64,000 nt of DNA from Gilvimarinus gilvus (GTDB lineage Bacteria; Pseudomonadota; Gammaproteobacteria; Pseudomonadales; Cellvibrionaceae): positions 62,001 through 126,000 of the forward strand of contig NZ_JAULRU010000797.1 of assembly GCF_030518155.1 (NCBI RefSeq), read 5' to 3'. Shown here one piece after another: positions 57,607 through 64,000 of this stretch (positions are counted from its first letter, which is position 1; each line of letters starts with the position of its first letter). Both the position numbers and the translations under genes were made by a program. Under the pieces are notes generated by a model. It saw only the letters and a list, made by a program, of their open reading frames with translations. It ran no database searches and was not told the DNA's origin.

Positions 57607-58143
57607 ATGAGTAGCCTGCAGGACCAACTTCTAAAAGCCGGACTGGTCGATACCAAAAAAGCCAAACAGACCAAAAAAGAGAAAGCCAAGCAGGCCAAGG
57701 TTCAGAAACGATCAAAACAGCCCAGCGTCGACGAAACCAAGCTAGCCGCGCAACAGGCTCGCCAGGAAAAGATCGAGCGCGACCGCAAGCTCAACGCCGA
57801 GCGCAATGCCGCAGCGCAGGAAAAAGCCATTCAGGCTCAGATTAAGCAACTGATCACCCTGAACAGACAAGCCAAACAGGGCGATACCGCGTACAATTTT
57901 ACTGACGGCAGCACCGTAAAGTCGCTTTATGCCTCCGCCCAGCAGGTAGAGCAGCTAAGTCGGGGGCTCTTAGCGGTTGTCCGCCTAGATGAACAGTATG
58001 AATTGGTGCCGGCGATCATTGCCGAAAAAATAGCCGATCGCGATGCGACGGTAGTGGTGTCGCAGGCCAGCAAGTCGGCCGACACCCTAGACGAAGACGA
58101 TCCCTATGCGGACTACGTCATTCCAGATGATTTGATGTGGTAA
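57607..58143 (+). CDS. DUF2058 (YaiL-like) nucleoid/ribosome-linked protein
   Basis: A 178-residue, highly charged protein. N-terminal SSLQDQLLKAGLVDTKKAK then a Lys-rich coiled coil, and a C-terminal domain with YNFTDGSTVKSLYASAQQVEQLSRGLLAVVRLD and a closing DPYADYVIPDDLMW. This is the DUF2058 pattern; family function is poorly known. GGAGATCCC places the start at 57607 rather than the upstream ATG at 57574. Divergent from dbpA. Confidence 0.9.
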   Translation: MSSLQDQLLKAGLVDTKKAKQTKKEKAKQAKVQKRSKQPSVDETKLAAQQARQEKIERDRKLNAERNAAAQEKAIQAQIKQLITLNRQAKQGDTAYNFTDGSTVKSLYASAQQVEQLSRGLLAVVRLDEQYELVPAIIAEKIADRDATVVVSQASKSADTLDEDDPYADYVIPDDLMW

Positions 58144-58265
58144 CCCGCGAAAGGCGCCCATACAACCGATTGCAAAGCGCGACTAGATTGCCAAAGCCAC
58201 AAAGTTACCCAATTTGGCAAGCCTGCCTGCGAGCCAGCGCTCTTTCCCAAGCGCCTGAGCAGCCC

Positions 58266-58508
58266 TCAGTGGCGCAATTGAATGTTGGGTTCAAGGTTGA
58301 CTTGGCCATCGCTTTCTAGCACACCCACCTTGGTACCCTGATCGTCTACGACCACGGCAATCGGGTCTTGAAACAGTGGCCGGCGGATAAACATCAATTG
58401 CCAGCCAAAGCATTCCATATGACTAAGTGCCAACACCTGTAAATCATTCAAAAATACGGCCGCGTTGGCAGGGACGGCGGCCTGCCCACAGCGTTTATCC
58501 CGATCCAT
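58266..58508 (-). CDS. conserved hypothetical protein (80 residues)
   Basis: Small protein beginning MDRDKRCG and holding MECFGWQLMFIRRPLFQDPIAV. The W-x-L-x-F-x-R-R-P-L-F-Q segment is a pattern I associate with a short protein conserved in pseudomonads and allies; no function known. GAAGGTGACGTT before the ATG supports translation. It is convergent with the DUF2058 gene and lies upstream of the dienoyl-CoA reductase gene's end. Confidence 0.7.
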   Translation of the reverse strand: MDRDKRCGQAAVPANAAVFLNDLQVLALSHMECFGWQLMFIRRPLFQDPIAVVVDDQGTKVGVLESDGQVNLEPNIQLRH

Positions 58509-58626
58509 AACGTCACCTTCAATTATTCAATACCTAATAGAAGATTAGCAGCCTGAACCGAGGCGCGTAGATCATTGCGTTATTTGGAACCAGGCGCCAT
58601 ATGCCTTACCACTACATACCCCGGCA

Positions 58627-59442
58627 TCATTGCTGTTGCTGTAGCATTTGGGCGATTCCGGTGCCGATACTCGCCGCCCCACCAAGACTCCAGCCACCGT
58701 CCACTGGCAGTACCGCACCGCTGATATAGCTAGCCAAACTTGAACTTAGAAACACGCTGGCATCGGCGATATCACGACTGCGCCCCAGCCGCCTCAACGG
58801 CACCGTGGTAGCGATTTTGCTGCGCATAGCCTCCCCCGGCGCCAGACGTTCCATACCCTCGGTCCCCTCAATGGGCCCCGGTATAATTGAATTAACCCGA
58901 ATACCTTCCCCCCCCCACTCAATGCACAGGGTTCGGGTTATCATATCGACACCCGCCTTAGCGGCACACACGTGCACCTGACCGGCCATAGCCAATTGAG
59001 CTTGGGGCGCTGATATATTGATGACCGAAGCGCCGGGCTTGCGCAAATACGGGTATACCGCACTCATAACATGAAAGGTGCCCTTGAGGTCGATATCCAC
59101 TACCGCGCCAAAACCATTGTCCGACAGGCCGCTGGCCAAGGCAGGGAAATTCCCGGCGGCTCCCGACACGACAATGTCCAGTGCGCCCCAGCGGGCGTGC
59201 AGCTGCCGTACGGACTCTCTAAGCATATCGCCCTCACGGACATCCACGCTGAAGCCACACGCATCCTGTGCCCCCAGATCCTCCAAGGCGGCAACGGTGC
59301 TATCGATCTTCTCTTGCGATCGCCCCATAACACATACACTGCAGCCAAGCCCCGCAAACCGCTCGGCAATACCGCGACATATACCGCTGGTACCGCCCAC
59401 CACAAGCACCGTTTTACCGGCGAAGTCTCCGTTAAAATTCAT
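58627..59442 (-). CDS. 2,4-dienoyl-CoA-reductase-like SDR
   Basis: 271-residue short-chain dehydrogenase. NADP(H) loop VVGGTSGICRGIAERF. The usual S...Y-x-x-x-K triad is altered: NISAPQAQLAMAGQVHVCAAKAG keeps the Ser and Lys but has no Tyr. The missing Tyr and the QVHV-AAKAG, WG-GIRVNSIIPGPIEGTEGMERL run are features of peroxisomal-type 2,4-dienoyl-CoA reductases. Overlaps the isomerase gene by four bases (ATGA). Pairing implies oxidation of unsaturated fatty acids. Confidence 0.85.
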   Translation of the reverse strand: MNFNGDFAGKTVLVVGGTSGICRGIAERFAGLGCSVCVMGRSQEKIDSTVAALEDLGAQDACGFSVDVREGDMLRESVRQLHARWGALDIVVSGAAGNFPALASGLSDNGFGAVVDIDLKGTFHVMSAVYPYLRKPGASVINISAPQAQLAMAGQVHVCAAKAGVDMITRTLCIEWGGEGIRVNSIIPGPIEGTEGMERLAPGEAMRSKIATTVPLRRLGRSRDIADASVFLSSSLASYISGAVLPVDGGWSLGGAASIGTGIAQMLQQQQ

Positions 59443-60221
59443 GCTTTCCCCTCAGCGATGTTCTTAATAATTCCTTGCGCCTCTGCTCCGGCAAGGCAAC
59501 GGGCAAATACCTCGAGCTCTCGTTCGATGACTTTATCCACCGGCCAGCCAACAACCTCGTCGATAAGAGCCTTACTTTGACGCAGTGCCGCCGGTGGTAA
59601 TGCATTCAACCTCTTGCATACAACGCCGACCTCAGTGTCCAGCCGCTCGCGCGGAAATACACCGTTTAACAAGCCGTAATCCTGCGCCGCCGCTGCATCA
59701 AATCGCTCTCCGAGCAGAAGTAATTCGCGCGCTCTTGCCTCACCAACCCTTCGCACCAGCAAAGTGCTGGATGCAAACTCGGGGCACAGCCCCAACTGAA
59801 TAAACGGCAGCTGAAAATAGGCATCATCGGCGGCGTAAACCATATCGCAGTGCAACAGAAGTGTGGTGCCAATACCAATCGCCAGACCATTAACCTCTGC
59901 TACGATAGGCTGAGGCAGGTGGCGCAGCGCCATCATAAACTGCACTACGGGCAACTCTTTGCTCAACCCTTGATCTGCATCCTCGGTCGAACGCAGGAAG
60001 TCGGCAAGATCGTTGCCTGCGCTAAAACTGTCACCACAACCGGTCAGCCGCACCACACGCACACACTCTTGTTGGGCGGCCCATTGCAGGGAATCCGCCA
60101 AAGACTGGTACATCGCCTGAGACAAGGCATTTTTTTGTGCGGGCCGATTTAACTGTAAAGACAAAATGCCATCAATCAGGTCTACTCTGACCTGAGCGCA
60201 TGGCGTAAAAGGCAAGTTCAT
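59439..60221 (-). CDS. enoyl-CoA hydratase/isomerase (delta3-delta2-enoyl-CoA isomerase-like)
   Basis: 260-residue crotonase-fold enzyme. Oxyanion-hole motifs FSAGNDLADF and GLAIGIGTTLLLHCDMVYA. The active-site region FIQLGLCPEFASS has a single Glu in the PE(F/G) position, as in enoyl-CoA isomerases rather than hydratases that carry two Glu. AGGGAG seven bases upstream of ATG. First gene of a two-gene operon with the SDR, consistent with moving and reducing double bonds during beta-oxidation. Confidence 0.88.
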   Translation of the reverse strand: MNLPFTPCAQVRVDLIDGILSLQLNRPAQKNALSQAMYQSLADSLQWAAQQECVRVVRLTGCGDSFSAGNDLADFLRSTEDADQGLSKELPVVQFMMALRHLPQPIVAEVNGLAIGIGTTLLLHCDMVYAADDAYFQLPFIQLGLCPEFASSTLLVRRVGEARARELLLLGERFDAAAAQDYGLLNGVFPRERLDTEVGVVCKRLNALPPAALRQSKALIDEVVGWPVDKVIERELEVFARCLAGAEAQGIIKNIAEGKA

Positions 60222-60436
60222 TCGTACTCTCCCTACATATTGGTTTCACTGCAAAACCCAAAATACTCAGTTTGTGGTGCACTACGCTTTTGAGTGTAGC
60301 TTAGGTCTTTTACACAACCATAACTCAAACCGGGTAAGCCTATAACTATTCAGCCCCATTCGCGGCATTGAGAAAAGCCGCAAGCGGCGCGGGCGTGATA
60401 CAATCCACGGTTTTCCAATCTAACTGTTAGAGTCGT

Positions 60437-62170
60437 ATGAACATCCGAGAATTACTGAGCGAAAAGGTCAAATCTGCCATGCTGGCCGCCGGCATCCCCG
60501 ACGAGTGCCAGCCCATGGTCGCACCCTCCAAAAAAGCCGGCTTTGGTGATTATCAAGCCAATGGCGCCATGGGGGCAGCGAAAAAGATGGGCAGCAACCC
60601 ACGAGAATTGGCTGCGAAAATTGTCGCTCAGCTGGCGCTCGATGGCATAGCGGAACAGGTTGAAATTGCCGGCCCCGGATTTATTAACATTCATCTCGAT
60701 AGCCAGTGGCTCAGTACACAACTGGGCAACGCGGAGCGCGACGATGCACTGGCCATTAAGCCTGCGACCACACCGCAAACCATTGTAGTGGATTACTCAT
60801 CGCCTAATCTTGCCAAAGAGATGCATGTAGGACATCTGCGCTCTAGTATTATTGGTGATGCGCTGGTGCGCATTCTCAGTCGTCTTGGCCACAATGTCAT
60901 ACGGCAAAATCACGTCGGCGACTGGGGCACACAATTCGGTATGCTAATTGCCGAGCTCGAAGAGCAGCTCAGCGAAAGCGACAGTGCCGGTATGGCATTG
61001 TCCGATCTGGAGGTATTCTATCAACAAGCCAAGGCGCATTTCGACCGCGACAGCGCGTTTGCTGATAAGGCGCGTAACTACGTGGTAAAACTGCAATCGG
61101 GCGATGCCAAAGTGCTGGCGCTGTGGCAGGAGTTCAAACGCGTATCTCTGGAGCACAGCTCAGAAATCTATCGCAAGCTAAACGTGACCTTAACCGATGA
61201 TGACGTTTGCGGCGAAAGTTTTTATAACGACGACTTAGCGCCATTAGTCGGCGAGCTGCAGGCTCAGGGACTGTGTCAGGAAGATCAGGGCGCGCAGGTG
61301 GTCTTTTTGCCAGAGCTGGCCGACAAGGAAGGCAATCCGTCACCGGTGATTATACAAAAACAGGGGGGCGGGTTTCTTTACGCCACGACAGATCTTGCCG
61401 CCATCCGTTACCGCGCTAACAATTTAAAGGCCGAGCGTATATTATATTTTATTGATGCTCGGCAATCACTGCACATGCAGCAGGTATTCACTCTCGCCAG
61501 GAAAGCGGGCTTCGTTGCGGACTCGATCAGTCTAGAGCATCACGCCTTCGGCACCATGATGGGTTCTGACGGCAAACCCTTCAAAACCCGCTCCGGTGGC
61601 ACGGTCAAACTTGCCGCCTTGCTGGATGAAGCGATTGAACGGGCCAATGCAGTGATCACGGCCAAGAACCCTGAACTCGCCGACACCACTGATATTGCAC
61701 GCAAGGTAGGTATTGGGGCGGTCAAGTACGCCGACCTGTGTAAAACCCGTACCAACGATTACGTGTTTAACTGGGACACCATGCTGAGCTTTGAGGGTAA
61801 CACTGCGCCTTACTTGCAATACGCTTATACCCGGGTACAGAGCATTTTCCGCAAGGCCGATATTGACCCGAACACACTCAGTGGGCCGGTTGAGATTGCC
61901 TCCGAGCAAGAAAAATCTCTTGCTATTAAGCTGCTGCAGTTTGGCGAAATTTTGGCGCAAGTTGCCGATGACGCAATGCCGCATATCTTGTGTACTTACC
62001 TGTATGACGTCGCGAGTTTGTATATGCGATTCTATGAAGCTTGCCCAATTCTTAAGTCGGACGTGGAGCCCGGCACCCGAGATAGCCGCCTGCGTATATG
62101 TCACGCCGTTGCACGTACGCTGGAAACGGGATTGGACATGCTGGGTATCGAAGTCTCCGAGCGAATGTAA
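60437..62170 (+). CDS. argS: arginyl-tRNA synthetase
   Basis: Charges tRNA-Arg. 577 residues, the same length as E. coli ArgS. N-terminal Add-1 domain ([14 protein letters not shown]), HIGH-type motif [19 protein letters not shown], the [25 protein letters not shown] segment replacing a canonical KMSKS, and C-terminal anticodon-binding helices ending [13 protein letters not shown]. Full length and single gene. Confidence 0.97.
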   Translation: MNIRELLSEKVKSAMLAAGIPDECQPMVAPSKKAGFGDYQANGAMGAAKKMGSNPRELAAKIVAQLALDGIAEQVEIAGPGFINIHLDSQWLSTQLGNAERDDALAIKPATTPQTIVVDYSSPNLAKEMHVGHLRSSIIGDALVRILSRLGHNVIRQNHVGDWGTQFGMLIAELEEQLSESDSAGMALSDLEVFYQQAKAHFDRDSAFADKARNYVVKLQSGDAKVLALWQEFKRVSLEHSSEIYRKLNVTLTDDDVCGESFYNDDLAPLVGELQAQGLCQEDQGAQVVFLPELADKEGNPSPVIIQKQGGGFLYATTDLAAIRYRANNLKAERILYFIDARQSLHMQQVFTLARKAGFVADSISLEHHAFGTMMGSDGKPFKTRSGGTVKLAALLDEAIERANAVITAKNPELADTTDIARKVGIGAVKYADLCKTRTNDYVFNWDTMLSFEGNTAPYLQYAYTRVQSIFRKADIDPNTLSGPVEIASEQEKSLAIKLLQFGEILAQVADDAMPHILCTYLYDVASLYMRFYEACPILKSDVEPGTRDSRLRICHAVARTLETGLDMLGIEVSERM

Positions 62171-62265
62171 GCTAAACTGGGTGGGCGCATGTGTGTTCGC
62201 CCGGCACTCTCAACTTGGTAAGCTGAACCAGTACCTTTAAACATCGAATCACTGGCTGGACGTTC

Positions 62266-63483
62266 ATGCCCTACCGCCAACTGCCCCACTACTTTTTACT
62301 CTACCTCGGTGCCCTGGTGGCATTGGGGCCTGTGGCTATGGACGCCTATTTGCCGGCGCTACCGACGATGTCAGAAAAACTCGGGGTGTCTATTGCAACG
62401 CTGAGTACATCGGTCAGTACCTTTTTGGTCGGGTTTGCCCTGGGTCAGCTCTTGGGTGGTCCTATTTCTGATCAGGTAGGCCGCAAGCCAGTATGCCTAT
62501 TCGGTACCGTTTTATTTATCGCCACCAGTGCGGCCATATCGGCTTCAGAATCGGCCTCCGCGATAAACTTGCTGCGCTTTACGCAAGCCTTTGGTGGAGG
62601 CTTCGCCTCAATAACCGCGATGGCGCAAGTGCGTGACGCCTACCCTGCCGAAGAGATTGGCAGCCGTTTCGCGACGGTTATGATGGTCATGATGATCGCT
62701 CCGGTCATTGCCCCGATCATAGGTACCGGTTTGCTCTACTTAGGCTGGCAAGCCATTTTTATTTTCCAAGTAGTTTACGCCGTTAGCTTGCTGGCCGTTA
62801 TGCATCAGGCAATACCTGAAACATTACAGCATCAAAAAACGCCATTATCGCTGCCCAGAATTTTCTACCAATACACAGCTATTGTCATGCACCGCACCCA
62901 CGGACATTACCTGGCTGCGCTGTTTGCGCTCAGCATGGGTAGCACCGCAGGTATTTTGCTGATTTTTGTCACCCATGCATCTTTTACCTACATGACGTAC
63001 TTCGGGGTGGGTGAGGGTGTTTTCTCAATTTTATTTGGTTTAAATGCGATAGGTTTAATCATTGCCAACGGCTTGAGTTCACGCCTACTTAAGTTTTGTA
63101 ACCCGCTGCGAGTATTTCAAAACGTGGTTATTCTTCAGACATTGGCGACTGTTTTAATGGCCGTATTGATTTACACAAATACACTGTCGCTCGCAATGGC
63201 TGTGCCACTAATTGTATTTATTGTCAGTTGCGTGGGCGTATCTAACCCCGCTGGCGCCGCTCGTTTTATGGCCATGTTTGCACCTCAGCAAGGCGGTAGC
63301 GCTGCCGCAATACAACTTGTGGCCATGTTCGTTTTGGGTTCTGTGATGGGCGCTTTGGCCAGCGTATGGCACGATGGCAGCCTCAAGCCCATGGTTAACA
63401 CCATGCTCATTTGCGCTTTCATCAGTACTGCGCTGTTATTGCCGCTGCGTAAACTGCGCGACACCTATAGTGGCAACTCATAA
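62266..63483 (+). CDS. Bcr/CflA-family multidrug efflux MFS transporter
   Basis: 405-residue major-facilitator protein with 12 predicted helices. The N-terminal GPVAMDAYLPALPTM loop is diagnostic of the Bcr/CflA branch, and motif A follows helix 2 (GGPISDQVGRKPVCLFG). Probably drug:H+ antiport across the inner membrane; bicyclomycin resistance is the family prototype. 95 bp after argS. Bounded by a terminator at 63501. Confidence 0.92.
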   Translation: MPYRQLPHYFLLYLGALVALGPVAMDAYLPALPTMSEKLGVSIATLSTSVSTFLVGFALGQLLGGPISDQVGRKPVCLFGTVLFIATSAAISASESASAINLLRFTQAFGGGFASITAMAQVRDAYPAEEIGSRFATVMMVMMIAPVIAPIIGTGLLYLGWQAIFIFQVVYAVSLLAVMHQAIPETLQHQKTPLSLPRIFYQYTAIVMHRTHGHYLAALFALSMGSTAGILLIFVTHASFTYMTYFGVGEGVFSILFGLNAIGLIIANGLSSRLLKFCNPLRVFQNVVILQTLATVLMAVLIYTNTLSLAMAVPLIVFIVSCVGVSNPAGAARFMAMFAPQQGGSAAAIQLVAMFVLGSVMGALASVWHDGSLKPMVNTMLICAFISTALLLPLRKLRDTYSGNS

Positions 63484-63500
63484 AAATAGTAGCAACGCAT

Positions 63501-63530
63501 AAAAAAGGCCGCGACAAATGCGGCCTTATA
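63501..63530. terminator. intrinsic terminator, probably bidirectional
   Basis: Stem AAGGCCGC (63505-63512) and GCGGCCTT (63520-63527). T-run on the minus strand (six T), weaker TTATA on the plus strand. It separates the convergent efflux and DUF3313-like genes. Confidence 0.85.
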
Positions 63531-63550
63531 CTTGCGCAGCGAAGTTCTGT

Positions 63551-64000
63551 TTAATTTCGCGTTTTATCTAAACCCTTACGTAAAGCTTTAGTCCAACTTC
63601 TGATAAAGCGTTTAGCATCCGCCATATTGCTGGCGCGATTGGTCCACTCCAGATACATGTCATCGCGATCTTCCTTGTGGTCGACAACGCGGGCAATGAT
63701 TTCTCCACTGGCTGCATCGTAAGCTTCCAGGAATAATGTCATTTCACCCGAGCTTGTGGTGTAGGTTCGCACCATACCGGTCTCGTTTAAATCCGGTGCC
63801 GTTATATCAAGGTCAATGATTGACGGACGCAGTTCCAACACCGGAGCATCGCCTTGTGCCCCATCTACAAGCGTATAGGGTGGCTCTTCCAGCAGGGACT
63901 GCTGGAAATACTCATCGCAAACTGCAGCGAGACGGTCTTGCAACATTTGCATGTCTTCCTCTGTTACACGCGAACGTCCAAAGTCACGCCCCGTGTTCTG
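63551..64000 (-). CDS. DUF3313-like protein (5' end beyond window)
   Basis: Frame open from the window edge to the stop at 63551: at least 149 residues. The Met codons at 63952 and 63946 are internal, because reading continues upstream (NTGRDFGRSRVTEEDMQML). Features: ELRPSIIDLDITAPDLNET, SSGEMTLFLEAYDAASGEIIARVVDHKED. This resembles the DUF3313 lipoprotein-type family by pattern only. N-terminus (and any signal peptide) not visible. Confidence 0.65.
   Translation of the reverse strand, partial: QNTGRDFGRSRVTEEDMQMLQDRLAAVCDEYFQQSLLEEPPYTLVDGAQGDAPVLELRPSIIDLDITAPDLNETGMVRTYTTSSGEMTLFLEAYDAASGEIIARVVDHKEDRDDMYLEWTNRASNMADAKRFIRSWTKALRKGLDKTRN

Overview
The window looks like a chromosomal segment from a marine or plant-biomass-degrading gammaproteobacterium, most likely the Cellvibrionaceae group (Saccharophagus, Teredinibacter, Simiduia, Cellvibrio relatives). 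The housekeeping genes (purL, argS, pdxH, mobA, dbpA, mltF, tadA, katG) have gammaproteobacterial form. They sit beside a CE15 glucuronoyl esterase and a TonB-dependent receptor / tryptophan-halogenase-like / cupin_8 locus, both typical of polysaccharide-degrading members of that group. The genus is inferred from gene content only.

Layout. 1-12.7 kb: a truncated BaeS-like histidine kinase preceded by a 7-bp tandem repeat, an alpha/beta hydrolase, a VOC protein, a GNAT, a large Pat-type protein acetyltransferase, the CE15 esterase with a convergent secreted nucleoside-hydrolase-like protein, and a GntR(YtrA)-ABC-acyltransferase operon with a palindromic operator. 12.7-25 kb: an accessory region of small, mostly minus-strand, AT-richer genes (DUF3185, DCC thiol protein, GPP34, TMEM175 channel, S9 peptidase, lipoprotein, GyrI-like domain), with gene remnants and several classes of interspersed repeat, and interrupted by a soluble chemoreceptor with a C-terminal Cache domain. 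It contains one precisely delimited integron gene cassette (23682-24387) with a textbook attC. It also contains two inverted copies of a ~190-bp element whose four stems covary. 25-39.7 kb: core genes (voltage-gated K+ channel, S41 peptidase, Bax-like glucosaminidase, katG, a solute-binding-like protein, purL, mltF, and a tadA fused to DUF1653). 39.7-47.8 kb: the halogenase-like / cupin_8 / TonB receptor locus. The receptor promoter carries a LacI-type palindrome over its -35 box and an intrinsic terminator in its leader. 47.8-64 kb: a sterol-desaturase/quinone-oxidoreductase/CaiB operon, pdxH, mobA, a SulP transporter with a Usp, dbpA, DUF2058, an enoyl-CoA isomerase / dienoyl-CoA reductase pair, argS, a Bcr/CflA efflux pump and a truncated DUF3313-like gene.

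How the genes fit together. The CE15 enzyme and the TonB receptor locus suggest glycan scavenging. The receptor would import an oligosaccharide or glycoconjugate under LacI-type control, and the halogenase-like flavoproteins and cupin_8 protein are its usual genomic partners, of unproven role. The SDR and isomerase pair suits beta-oxidation of unsaturated fatty acids. The most novel-looking material is in 12.7-25 kb: the lone integron cassette outside any visible integron, the covarying structured repeat, the REP-like palindromes around a TMEM175 gene, a nonsense-interrupted GNAT, and a decayed second copy of the GPP34 gene. No tRNA, rRNA or CRISPR array was seen.
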